Below, one piece after another: positions 33,959 to 42,154 of a DNA stretch of 64,000 nt. A program made the position numbers and the translations under genes. The notes beneath the pieces were generated by a model, which did no database searches, was not told the origin of the DNA, and saw only the letters and a program-made list of their open reading frames with translations. This stretch comes from Candidatus Melainabacteria bacterium MEL.A1 (GTDB lineage Bacteria; Cyanobacteriota; Vampirovibrionia; Gastranaerophilales; Gastranaerophilaceae): assembly GCA_001765415.1 (NCBI GenBank), contig CP017245.1, positions 1,364,001 through 1,428,000 of the forward strand, read 5' to 3'. Positions within the stretch are counted from its first letter, which is position 1; every line of letters begins with the position of its first letter.

Positions 33959-34645
33959 TTAATCCGTAAACCTAAATTTTATTAATGCTATTATAGCATG
34001 AATACCATCACGCCATGTTATTTTCTTCCCTTCTGAAAATTCTCTACCATAGTAGGAGACAGGAAGTTCATATAACCTTGCCCCACGTTTCAAGACTTTT
34101 GCCGTAATTTCCGGTTCAAAATCAAATCTGTTTGATTTTATTTCAATTCCTTTAATAAAATCAGCTTTAAACGCTTTGTAACAAGTTTCCATATCGGTCA
34201 AAGTTGAGCCATATAGGATATTTGTTAACAAAGATAAAAATTTGTTACCTAACAAGTGATGGAACATAAATGAACGAGACGGTTTCCCTCCTGAAAGTCT
34301 TGAACCGTAACAAACATCTGCCCTGCCATCAAGTATTAGTTTTACAAGTGGTTCATAATCAACCGGATCATATTCCAAATCTGCATCCTGAATTACAATG
34401 ATATCACCCGTAGCTTCTTTAAATCCAGTTCTAAGTGCTGCACCTTTACCTTGATTAAAGTCGTGATATAAAACTTTATACGGATATTTTGAATATAAAT
34501 CTTTTGTCCCGTCGGTTGAATAATCATCAATTAGGATAATTTCTTTTTCAAGTCCGCAAAAATTCGTCTGCTCAACTTTTTCCAAAATTTTATCTAATGT
34601 ATTGACCTCGTTATATACAGGAATAAGTATTGTAATTTTTTTCAT
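33959..34645 (-). CDS. Family 2 glycosyltransferase, dolichyl-phosphate-mannose synthase-like
   Basis: A GT-A fold transferase of 228 residues with the DPM1-like layout: ILIPVYNEVNTLDKILEKV (about residues 6-24), IILIDDYSTDGTKDL (about 37-51), NQGKGAALRTGFKEATGD (about 65-82), the metal-binding IVIQDADLEYDP (about 84-95) and METCYKAFK near 154. It likely transfers a sugar from a nucleotide donor to undecaprenyl phosphate. No C-terminal membrane helices, unlike GtrB. The ATG at 34645 follows AGGTGG; the TTG just upstream is not needed. It lies 15 nt from the M48-like gene and is probably transcribed ahead of it. Confidence 0.87.
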   Translation of the reverse strand: MKKITILIPVYNEVNTLDKILEKVEQTNFCGLEKEIILIDDYSTDGTKDLYSKYPYKVLYHDFNQGKGAALRTGFKEATGDIIVIQDADLEYDPVDYEPLVKLILDGRADVCYGSRLSGGKPSRSFMFHHLLGNKFLSLLTNILYGSTLTDMETCYKAFKADFIKGIEIKSNRFDFEPEITAKVLKRGARLYELPVSYYGREFSEGKKITWRDGIHAIIALIKFRFTD

Positions 34646-34664
34646 CAAACCACCTATAAAAAAT

Positions 34665-34693
34665 TTGTATTATTCTCAAAAATATTGTACAAT
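34665..34693 (+). promoter_or_regulatory. Sigma70-type promoter of the HD-GYP operon
   Basis: TTGTAT, a 17-nt spacer and TACAAT (34688-34693), about 55 nt before the first ATG. Confidence 0.6.
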
Positions 34694-34748
34694 AAAAACA
34701 TAGAGATGTAAAAACTGATATTTATATACACAAGGGTTAAGAAAGAAG

Positions 34749-36443
34749 ATGGAAAACAACGGTACGGAAATTATAAAAAAAGGTTTAGCCTGTTTAGAGG
34801 ACAAGGATTACGATAACGCAATCACTACTTTTACTTCTGCACGAAAAGACTTTAAAGATAATCCGCAATATTTATCTGTGAGTATGAGCTTTTTGGGAAT
34901 GGCACTTTATCTTAAAGATAAAAACAATTATACAAATGTTTTGGATATGTTGAATGATGCTCAATATATGGCAGAATTTGCAAAAAGTAGCACTGCAAAA
35001 ATTGCTAATGAGTATGCAAAAGGTACTGTTGATTTTGGTGAAAATTCTAAAGATACTGCATTATTGCATTTTGAAAGTGCTAAAAATCTTTCTATGGTTG
35101 CAGGTGACGAATTGTCAATAATTGGTTACGTTTTGACAAGGATTAAACAGTTAAAAAACGGGATGGATTTTTCATTGCCGATAAAAAGTGATCCGTTGGT
35201 TTCGTTGGTAAAAATAGGGCGTTCAATCACTGCCGTAACTGATATTGATGTATTGTTAAAGGTTATTGCAGAGGAAACAAAAATTGCTATTCAAGCAGAC
35301 AGATGTACAGTGTTTATGCTTGATAAAGATAAAAATGAGTTGTGGAGTAAAGTCGCTTTAGGTTTGGGTAGTCAAGAAATTAGATTTCCGGCAGATAAAG
35401 GTTTGGCAGGATATGTAGTAAAAACCGGTGAACCGTTGAATATTCCTGATGCTTATAATGATCCTCGCTTCAATCCTGATATTGATAAAGAAACCGGTTA
35501 TAAAACAAAGACAATTCTTTGTATGCCTATCAAAAACAATAATCAGGAAATTATTGGAGCTTTTCAAGTACTTAACAAAAATAATGGAGTGTTTACTAAG
35601 GGGGATGAAGATTTGCTTGTTGCAATCGGAGGAAGCGCTTCTATTGCACTAGAAAATGCTCAGTTATTTGAACAACAAAAGGAATTATATAAAGAACAAA
35701 AGATTTTGTTTGAAAGCTTTATTGATACGCTTGCAACTTCAATTGATGCCCGTGACAAGGTTACGGCAGGTCATTCAAGTCGTGTAAAACTTTATTCAAT
35801 GTTGCTTGTTAACGCCTTAGATTGTGATGAAAAATATAAAGAAATTGTTGAAAAAGCTGCAATTCTTCACGATATCGGCAAAATTGGTATTAGAGATTCC
35901 GTTCTTCAAAAAGAAGGCAAATTGACAGATGAAGAATACAAACATATTCAAGAACACGTAAAAATTACCCATGATATTTTGGAAAAAATTCATACATCAG
36001 AAGATTTTAAACAAATTACTGAAATCGCATGTTCTCATCACGAAAAATATGATGGTTCCGGTTATTACAGACATTTGAGTGGTGAAGATATCCCTTATGG
36101 TGGAAGAATTTTGGCGGTCGCAGATGTTTTTGATGCGATTACGTCAAAACGTCATTATCGTGATAAAATGCCTATTCAAAATGTTATTGATATCTTGATT
36201 TCAGGTAAAAATAAGCATTTTGATGGAAATTTGGTCGATACATTTTTGAAAATTCCTGTAGATAAAATTATTTTGGTATTTTTAACAGAAAATCACCATA
36301 TCTTTAAAAATGAGGACAAAGAAATTTTGAGCCATTATAATTTATTTGATATTTACAATTTTATCATTAATGAAAATTCTACAGATGAACAAAAACATAT
36401 TGCAGAATTGTTTAATTTCTACTATTCTGGGAATGTAAAATAA
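34749..36443 (+). CDS. GAF-HD-GYP signalling protein
   Basis: A 564-residue probable cyclic-di-GMP phosphodiesterase. Domains in order: a TPR-like helical region (about residues 1-130), a GAF sensor domain (about 165-315, with DRCTVFMLDKDKNELWSKVA and ILCMPIKNNNQEIIGAFQVL), a short coiled linker, and an HD-GYP domain (about 325-500). The catalytic HD pair is in LHDIGKIGIRDSVLQKEG (about 373-390). The GYP loop reads HHEKYDGSGYY, with Tyr in place of the usual Pro. RILAVADVFDAITSKRHYRD is intact. The metal-binding histidines are present, so activity is likely. AAGAAAG precedes the ATG. It heads an operon with a TPR protein and two response regulators. Confidence 0.88.
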   Translation: MENNGTEIIKKGLACLEDKDYDNAITTFTSARKDFKDNPQYLSVSMSFLGMALYLKDKNNYTNVLDMLNDAQYMAEFAKSSTAKIANEYAKGTVDFGENSKDTALLHFESAKNLSMVAGDELSIIGYVLTRIKQLKNGMDFSLPIKSDPLVSLVKIGRSITAVTDIDVLLKVIAEETKIAIQADRCTVFMLDKDKNELWSKVALGLGSQEIRFPADKGLAGYVVKTGEPLNIPDAYNDPRFNPDIDKETGYKTKTILCMPIKNNNQEIIGAFQVLNKNNGVFTKGDEDLLVAIGGSASIALENAQLFEQQKELYKEQKILFESFIDTLATSIDARDKVTAGHSSRVKLYSMLLVNALDCDEKYKEIVEKAAILHDIGKIGIRDSVLQKEGKLTDEEYKHIQEHVKITHDILEKIHTSEDFKQITEIACSHHEKYDGSGYYRHLSGEDIPYGGRILAVADVFDAITSKRHYRDKMPIQNVIDILISGKNKHFDGNLVDTFLKIPVDKIILVFLTENHHIFKNEDKEILSHYNLFDIYNFIINENSTDEQKHIAELFNFYYSGNVK

Positions 36444-36464
36444 AGAGAGGGTTGTTGTTATTTA

Positions 36465-37997
36465 ATGCACAAATTAGCTAGTACAATTGTTATAACAGTT
36501 TGTTTGTCAGCTCCTGTTTTGGGAGAAGGCTTTGATGCAATTCAACCGGCAAATCCATTTGTGCCACAACCAATTCCTGTTAATACTATTGCAATTCCGT
36601 TAAAAAAAGCAACTTTAACTCATAATAGCATTCATAACCAATATGTGATTGCGTTTGACAGGTTTATGCAAAGCAATGTAAAGTCTGCATATATGGATTT
36701 TAAAGTTCTTATTGAAACTATGGATGAAAACGATTATGCGTATATGAAGATGGCTGAAAATATGTCAGATATTGGTTTTTTTGAACTGGCAGATTTGGCG
36801 GCATCAAAGATTGAAGATAAAGCGTTATCAGACTTTTTGATTTGTGATATCAATTTGTATTACGGTACTTCTAAAAGATTAAAACAAGATGATGAAATCT
36901 ATTTGGGTGAGATTTTTTCAAACATAATTTATAATGATCAAAGTAGAGAAGCTACGTCAGAATTGGTTAAAAATACTGCACTTATGACAAATTCTGATTA
37001 CGCAAATTATCTTGCGGCGTTGGGGTATTTAAAATCAAATGATTTTGTTGAAGCTGGAAATTACATCGACACAGCTATAAAAATGAACCCACAAAATTTG
37101 AATTATAAAAAGTTGAAAGCTGAAATCTTGTCACAAGGTAAAAAACCGCAAAATGCCTTGAAAATGGTGGATTACATAAAAGCTCAAAATCTTTATACTG
37201 CTGATTTTTCAAAGAAAGTTAAATCTCTTGAACAGTATGTTTTGTATAAATCTCAAAAAGATTATTCCGAAAAAATGTATCATCTTGGATACTATTATTA
37301 CTATGAAAACGAGTATGCAAAAGCTTTAAGGACCTTACAAAGTTCTTTAACGACCAAAAAGAAACATAATAAAGAAGTTTATGCAATATTATCAAGAGTT
37401 TATTATGATATGCAAGAATATGAAAAAGCTCAAGATACTGCAATGAAAGCTTACAAACTCGATAGCGGAAATACAACTACACTTCTTGTTTTGGGAGATT
37501 TGAGTTTTAGAAATGCGGCTTACAAAGACGCTTTAAAATACTACAAGTCAGCAGCATCAACCGACAAGACATCTTCAATTTGTTCTGTAAAAGTTGCGCA
37601 AACTTATGAACAATTAGGTAAAGAAAAAAAAGCTATTGAGATTTATGAAAGAATTTTGAAATCATATTCTGACAGTTTTGTCGCATATTACAAAATTGCG
37701 CTAAAAGACAAGTCAAAAGAAATAGCATATTTAAAAAAAGCAGTTGCAATAAATATGAATTACAAAGATGCCTGGATAGATTTGGGACGTGTAGAAATTG
37801 AACGTGGAAACTATTTTGAAGCGAAAAAATATCTTGGCGTTGCAAACTATATTGACGAAAACGATTTTAGATATTATTATTATCAAGGATTGATTGCAAA
37901 AAATCAGGGACTTAAACAAGATGCTCAAAGGTATTTTAAAAAATCTTTGCTTTTAAACCCTGATTATATCCCGACAAAAGAGGAATTAAGTATATGA
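36465..37997 (+). CDS. Secreted or periplasmic TPR-repeat protein
   Basis: A 510-residue protein beginning with a short signal-like segment (LASTIVITVCLSAPVLG|EG) and a Pro-rich linker (QPANPFVPQPIPVN). About eight tetratricopeptide repeats follow (for example YYYENEYAKALRTLQSSLTT, YYDMQEYEKAQDTAMKAYKL, AWIDLGRVEIERGNYFEAKK). Such proteins are scaffolds for protein complexes. It lies 21 nt after the HD-GYP gene, and its stop overlaps the next start (ATGA-type), so it is translationally coupled to the response regulator. Role unknown; the signalling partners suggest a sensor or scaffold. Confidence 0.82.
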   Translation: MHKLASTIVITVCLSAPVLGEGFDAIQPANPFVPQPIPVNTIAIPLKKATLTHNSIHNQYVIAFDRFMQSNVKSAYMDFKVLIETMDENDYAYMKMAENMSDIGFFELADLAASKIEDKALSDFLICDINLYYGTSKRLKQDDEIYLGEIFSNIIYNDQSREATSELVKNTALMTNSDYANYLAALGYLKSNDFVEAGNYIDTAIKMNPQNLNYKKLKAEILSQGKKPQNALKMVDYIKAQNLYTADFSKKVKSLEQYVLYKSQKDYSEKMYHLGYYYYYENEYAKALRTLQSSLTTKKKHNKEVYAILSRVYYDMQEYEKAQDTAMKAYKLDSGNTTTLLVLGDLSFRNAAYKDALKYYKSAASTDKTSSICSVKVAQTYEQLGKEKKAIEIYERILKSYSDSFVAYYKIALKDKSKEIAYLKKAVAINMNYKDAWIDLGRVEIERGNYFEAKKYLGVANYIDENDFRYYYYQGLIAKNQGLKQDAQRYFKKSLLLNPDYIPTKEELSI

Positions 37998-38647
37998 AAA
38001 AAAATATTCTGATAGTTGAAGATCATGAACTCACTCGTTTTGGCTTGAAAACGACTTTTGAAAATGTTGATTTTGTAGAAAATTTATATGAGGCAGATTC
38101 CGCAGAAACGGCTATTCAGATATTTAACAATAATAATATTGATATAATTATCATGGACTTAGGTTTACCCAATATGAACGGAATTGAGGCTACAAAACAA
38201 ATTCGTTCCGCAAACAAGGATGTAAAAGTTATTATACTTACCTCTCATAATGACGAAAAAGAGGTTTTGAACAGCTTGAAAGCCGGTGCAAATGCTTATT
38301 GTTCTAAAGAAATTAATCCGCAAAGATTAATTGAAGTTGTTCGCTCTGTCGCTGATGGTGCAGCATGGTTTGACCCTAGTATTGCGCATGTCGTGCTAAA
38401 AGCAAGTGCAAATTCTCCGTCATTTGAAACAAATGAAACAGATAACAGAAAAAATTATGATTTGACTTCTCGTGAAGCTCAAATTTTAAAACTTATGACT
38501 GAAGGTTATAGTAATATGGAAATTGCACAAATTTTGGTTATAAGTATAAATACTACAAAAGCCCACGTTGCAAATATTTTGCAAAAACTTGAAGTTGATG
38601 ACAGACTTCAAGCAGCTCTAAAAGCCCTTAAAAATAAAATTGTATAA
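37994..38647 (+). CDS. NarL/FixJ-family response regulator
   Basis: A 217-residue REC plus LuxR-type HTH transcription factor. The receiver domain shows the acidic pair in LIVEDHELTRFG, the phospho-acceptor Asp in IIIMDLGLPNMNG (about residues 49-61), switch Thr in IILTSHND and the conserved Lys in AYCSKE. The output domain has LTSREAQILKLMTEGYSNME and the recognition helix NTTKAHVANILQKLEV. The start overlaps the TPR gene stop by 4 nt. No cognate histidine kinase is in the operon, so the input is unknown; the HD-GYP and second regulator are the neighbours. Confidence 0.92.
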   Translation: MKKNILIVEDHELTRFGLKTTFENVDFVENLYEADSAETAIQIFNNNNIDIIIMDLGLPNMNGIEATKQIRSANKDVKVIILTSHNDEKEVLNSLKAGANAYCSKEINPQRLIEVVRSVADGAAWFDPSIAHVVLKASANSPSFETNETDNRKNYDLTSREAQILKLMTEGYSNMEIAQILVISINTTKAHVANILQKLEVDDRLQAALKALKNKIV

Positions 38648-38658
38648 GGATTGATAAA

Positions 38659-39276
38659 ATGCCGGAATTAACGAAGGTTTTACTGGTTGACGACAATTCC
38701 AAATATTTAAAAGACGCTCTGCCTTTTTACGGATACGAAGTAACTACGGCACACGATGGTGTTCAGGCATTGAAGGAACTTTTTGATAACAACAAAAATT
38801 TTGATATTGTTCTTCTTGATGTTATGATGCCAAATATGAACGGATGGCAAACATTGAAAGAAATTCGTTCAAATGAAAATACAAAACATTTACCCGTAAT
38901 TATGCTTACGGCAGTTAATGAAGAAGAAAAAATGGTTGCCGGTTTGAAAATCGGAGCAGATGACTATATTGTAAAACCGTTTATATTGCCGAACCTTTTA
39001 GCCAGGATGGAAGCTGTTTTAAGACGTTCAAAATGGCAAAGTGTTTCGGTTAAACAATCGCCTAAAAAAGATTTGCCCCCAGATTTGTTAACCTCAAAAG
39101 AAAAAGAAGTGTTAGAAATGGTTGCAAATGGGGCAAGTAATAAACAGATTGCAGAAAAATTGTTTGTAAAAGAGGTTACAGTAAAAACACATTTGAATAG
39201 TATTTTCAAAAAGCTAAAAGTAACAAATAGAACACAGGCTGTGCTTGTCGCTGGCTATTTGCACGAAAGCAATTAA
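38659..39276 (+). CDS. Response regulator with LuxR-type HTH
   Basis: A 205-residue receiver plus LuxR HTH protein, only distantly similar to the regulator before it. REC residues are intact: LLVDDNSKYL, VLLDVMMPNMNGWQTLKEI (phospho-Asp near residue 55), VIMLTAVNEEE and GADDYIVKPF, an OmpR-like receiver style, joined to a NarL-type output domain (LTSKEKEVLEMVANGASNKQ, KTHLNSIFKKLKVTNRTQ). It starts 11 nt after the previous gene and ends the operon. Confidence 0.92.
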   Translation: MPELTKVLLVDDNSKYLKDALPFYGYEVTTAHDGVQALKELFDNNKNFDIVLLDVMMPNMNGWQTLKEIRSNENTKHLPVIMLTAVNEEEKMVAGLKIGADDYIVKPFILPNLLARMEAVLRRSKWQSVSVKQSPKKDLPPDLLTSKEKEVLEMVANGASNKQIAEKLFVKEVTVKTHLNSIFKKLKVTNRTQAVLVAGYLHESN

Positions 39277-39315
39277 GTTTTGCTTTCAATCTAATAACAA
39301 AATTTATAACACAGT

Positions 39316-39336
39316 CAGTTGGGCTTTCAGTCCGAC
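39316..39336 (+). repeat. GTTGGGCTTT hairpin upstream of the pentapeptide gene
   Basis: CAGTTGGGCTTTCAGTCCGAC can fold GTTGG with CCGAC. A related string, AGTTGGGCTTTTCAAACCAA, lies upstream of fliO at 52105-52126. Confidence 0.4.
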
Positions 39337-39372
39337 ATCATAAATTATAAATCATAAATAAAGGAGAAATAA

Positions 39373-39903
39373 ATGATAGATTATACAAAAGAAGAATTAG
39401 TTGAATTATTGAGAAAAAATCCGGAAAAATTTAATGAATGGAAAGTTGAACAAGAAGAAGTTGATTTGTCTGAAGTTGATTTTTCAGGTATAAATTTGTC
39501 CGAAATAGATTTTACTGATGCGGATTTAAACTCAAGTTCTTTTGCGGATTGTAATTTATCATTTGTAAACTTTACGAATACAGATTTAACATCAGTTGAT
39601 TTTACAAGGGCAAGGGTTTTGGAATGTGATTTTACAGATGCCTTGTTAACAGGAGCAGATTGCAGTTATGCAGAGATGACTTATTGTAATTTCTCTGATT
39701 GTGATATGGCAGGATGTATTTTGTCAGAAACAGATTTGAGTAATTCTGATTTGACTGCATCTCTTAATTTGAATGCTTCTCGTCATGATGAAGATACTGT
39801 TTGGCCTGATGATGATATGTTGCCTGATGGTTTTGATGGTTCTGAACACAAAGACCTATCAGCACTTCAAGATGATGAAGAAGAAGTTTCATCAGATTGG
39901 TAA
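39373..39903 (+). CDS. Pentapeptide repeat protein
   Basis: A 176-residue protein with A(D/N)Lxx-type pentapeptide repeats from about residue 35 to 125 (for example VDFSGINLSEIDFTDADLNS, SVDFTRARVLECDFTDALLT, NFSDCDMAGCILSETDLSNS), predicted to form a right-handed quadrilateral beta-helix. The N-terminus is a short helical cap (YTKEELVELLRKNPEKFNEW) and the C-terminal 50 residues are strongly acidic (DDEEEVSSDW). Such proteins can mimic DNA or act as scaffolds; no specific role is supported here. AAAGGAG precedes the ATG. It carries its own upstream hairpin (39316-39336) and is probably not part of the response-regulator operon. Confidence 0.88.
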   Translation: MIDYTKEELVELLRKNPEKFNEWKVEQEEVDLSEVDFSGINLSEIDFTDADLNSSSFADCNLSFVNFTNTDLTSVDFTRARVLECDFTDALLTGADCSYAEMTYCNFSDCDMAGCILSETDLSNSDLTASLNLNASRHDEDTVWPDDDMLPDGFDGSEHKDLSALQDDEEEVSSDW

Positions 39904-40105
39904 TGTGTTATTAAGATGGCTAGATGCAAAGACTGTATTAAAAGCAGCTAAGCAGCTAAGTGAAATAAAGTCATCCCTTGTGAGGAGAGGATTTAGGTGG
40001 GTGCTTATTTGAAACTCTATTTTTTTTAATAGATTATTTAAAATAGGACTGTTTGTGATGTTTCACTTTTTGTTATATTTGTGAATTTTGTAGAATGGAA
40101 TTTTC

Positions 40106-40133
40106 TTGACTGAAATCTTTCAGCACGTAAAAT
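40106..40133 (+). promoter_or_regulatory. Sigma70-type promoter of the Fe-S scaffold-like gene
   Basis: TTGACT, a 16-nt spacer and TAAAAT (40128-40133), 33 nt before the ATG. Confidence 0.55.
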
Positions 40134-40166
40134 AAAACTTGTATATAACCGAAGGGAGTATAGAAA

Positions 40167-40871
40167 ATGTTGGATCGTATACAAGTAACAAAAGAAGTAG
40201 AAGAAATGTGCTGCGTTAAACGTGGCGTTAAAGGCGAGCCTGCTCCTATCCCTCAAGAAGGTGATTGGACAAAAGTTAAAGAAATTAAACAAATTTCTGG
40301 CTTGACTCACGGTTGTGGATGTTGTGCGCCACAACAAGGTACTTGCAAATTAACTCTTAATGTTAAAGATGGTATCATTCAAGAAGCACTTGTTGAAACT
40401 ATTGGTTGTTCAGGTATGACACACTCTGCTGCTATGGCTGGTGAAATCCTTCCTGGTAAAACTATTTTAGAAGCTCTTAACACAGACTTAGTTTGTGATG
40501 CTATCAACGTAGCTATGAGAGAATTGTTCTTGCAAATCGTTTACGGTAGAACTCAAACTGCGTTCTCTGATAACGGATTGCCTGTTGGTGCTGGTCTTGA
40601 AGACTTAGGTAAAGGTTTGAGATCTCAAGTTGGTACTATTTACTCAACTAAACAAAAAGGACCTAGATACTTAGAATTGGCTGAAGGCTATGTTCTTGAA
40701 TTAGGTCTTGACAAAAACGACGAAATTATTGGTTACAAGTTCGTTCACATGGGTAAATTTATGGATGCTGTTAAAAAAGGCATGGATCCAAAAGAAGCTC
40801 TTGAAAAATTCACAAGCACATACGGCAGATATGCTGAAGCTGTTAAGAAAATCGACCCAAGAGTTGACTAG
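40167..40871 (+). CDS. IscU/NifU-like iron-sulfur cluster scaffold family protein
   Basis: A 234-residue protein with an IscU-like core: cysteine-rich GLTHGCGCCAPQQGTCKLTL (about residues 46-65), LNVKDGIIQEALVETIGCSG and MTHSAAMAGEILPGKT, which carry conserved cluster-ligand-type cysteines. It is longer than IscU (about 130), with an extra C-terminal helical domain. In known genomes such proteins are often paired with the GGGtGRT protein, as here (198-nt gap). GAAGGGAG lies 9 nt before the ATG. Codon bias toward GCT/GGT/GTT suggests high expression. Function in detail unknown. Confidence 0.82.
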   Translation: MLDRIQVTKEVEEMCCVKRGVKGEPAPIPQEGDWTKVKEIKQISGLTHGCGCCAPQQGTCKLTLNVKDGIIQEALVETIGCSGMTHSAAMAGEILPGKTILEALNTDLVCDAINVAMRELFLQIVYGRTQTAFSDNGLPVGAGLEDLGKGLRSQVGTIYSTKQKGPRYLELAEGYVLELGLDKNDEIIGYKFVHMGKFMDAVKKGMDPKEALEKFTSTYGRYAEAVKKIDPRVD

Positions 40872-41069
40872 TTGCTTCCCCAATCTCCTCGCCAATTGAG
40901 GGGAGAGCGGATTTGCGTACGGACTGAGTGTAATGTGTCCGGATAGCGAGCAGATTGAGCATGTTGCGCCAATGTTGCTTATGCAAAACTCTGGGAGCGT
41001 AGAGCAAATTCAAGACAGGAAGTAGTTAATTAAAACGTATTAATTAAAAACAATTAAGAGGAAAATAAA
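40872..41069 (+). other. Intergenic spacer with hairpin-repeat character
   Basis: This 198-nt gap contains CTCCTCgccaattGAGGGGAG (hairpin, about 40881-40902). A GC-richer stretch follows, with repeated GAGC words (GCGAGCAGATTGAGC and GGGAGCGTAGAGC), then TTAATTAA-aacgta-TTAATTAA (41025-41047). The composition differs from the surroundings. No open frame with a ribosome site is seen. It could be a dispersed repeat or a structured leader of the next gene. Confidence 0.4.
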
Positions 41070-42074
41070 ATGACAGTAAAATTTGAAGGACAAGACAGAC
41101 GTCAAGCTAAATTGAACAAAGTTTTACCTGAATATGGCTTCAAATCTTTAGAAGAAGCTCAAGAACTTTGCAAATCAAACGGTATTGATGTTGAAGCAAT
41201 TGTTAAAGGAATTCAGCCTATCGCATTTGATAATGCTGTTTGGGCTTATACATTGGGTGCAGCTATTGCACTAAAAAAACAAGCTGCAACTGCTGCTGAT
41301 GCAGCTAGCTTGATTGGTGAAGGTTTGCAAGCATTTTGCGTACCAGGATCAGTAGGTGATACAAGAAAAGTTGGTATCGGTCATGGTAACTTGGCTGCTA
41401 TGCTTTTGAGAGAAGAAACTAAATGTTTCTGTTTCTTAGCTGGTCACGAATCTTTCGCTGCTGCTGAAGGTGCTATCGGTATCGCTAGAAATGCTAACAA
41501 AGTTAGAAAAAATCCTTTGAGAGTTATCTTGAACGGTTTAGGAAAAGATGCTGCTTATGTAATTTCTAGAATTAACGGATTTACTTCTGTTGAAACTCAA
41601 TATGATTACAAAACTGGCGAATTGAAAGTTGTTAAAGAAACTAGATTCTCAGAAGGAGAAAGAGGCGAAATCAGATGTTATGGTGCTGATGACGTTTCTG
41701 AAGGTGTTGCTATTATGATTAGCGAAGGTGTTGACGTATCAATCACTGGTAACTCAACTAACCCAACTCGTTTCCAACACCCAGTAGCTGGTACTTACAA
41801 AAAATGGTGCTGGGAAAATGGTAGAAAATACTTCTCAGTAGCATCAGGTGGTGGTACTGGAAGAACATTGCACCCAGATAACGTAGCTGCAGGTCCTGCA
41901 TCTTACGGTATGACAGATACAATGGGTAGAATGCACGGTGATGCTCAGTTTGCTGGTTCATCATCAGTTCCTGCTCACGTAGAAATGATGGGTATCATCG
42001 GTATGGGTAACAACCCTATGGTTGGTGCAACTGTTGCTGTTGCAGTAGCTGTTGATCAAGCTCTTCGCAAATAG
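41070..42074 (+). CDS. GGGtGRT-family protein
   Basis: A 334-residue protein carrying the name-giving motif SGGGTGRTLHPDN (about residues 264-276) and the long conserved core (KVGIGHGNLAAMLLREETKC, CFLAGHESFAAAEGAIGIAR). The family has no established function but is commonly encoded beside an iron-sulfur scaffold-like protein, as here. No signal peptide; the C-terminus is Gly/Ala/Val-rich (MVGATVAVAVAVDQALRK). AAGAGGAAAA precedes the ATG. Codon use is biased as in highly expressed genes. It is followed by a strong bidirectional terminator. Confidence 0.85.
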   Translation: MTVKFEGQDRRQAKLNKVLPEYGFKSLEEAQELCKSNGIDVEAIVKGIQPIAFDNAVWAYTLGAAIALKKQAATAADAASLIGEGLQAFCVPGSVGDTRKVGIGHGNLAAMLLREETKCFCFLAGHESFAAAEGAIGIARNANKVRKNPLRVILNGLGKDAAYVISRINGFTSVETQYDYKTGELKVVKETRFSEGERGEIRCYGADDVSEGVAIMISEGVDVSITGNSTNPTRFQHPVAGTYKKWCWENGRKYFSVASGGGTGRTLHPDNVAAGPASYGMTDTMGRMHGDAQFAGSSSVPAHVEMMGIIGMGNNPMVGATVAVAVAVDQALRK

Positions 42075-42096
42075 TTAGTTTGCAAATAAATAAAAA

Positions 42097-42135
42097 AAAC
42101 ACCAAGCTTTAAATTTCAAAGCTTGGTGTTTTTAT
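42097..42135. terminator. Bidirectional Rho-independent terminator
   Basis: AAACACCAAGCTTT pairs with AAAGCTTGGTGTTT, flanked by A and T runs, between the convergent GGGtGRT and STAND genes. Confidence 0.88.
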
Positions 42136-42154
42136 ATTTCAAAAAAATTTTAAC

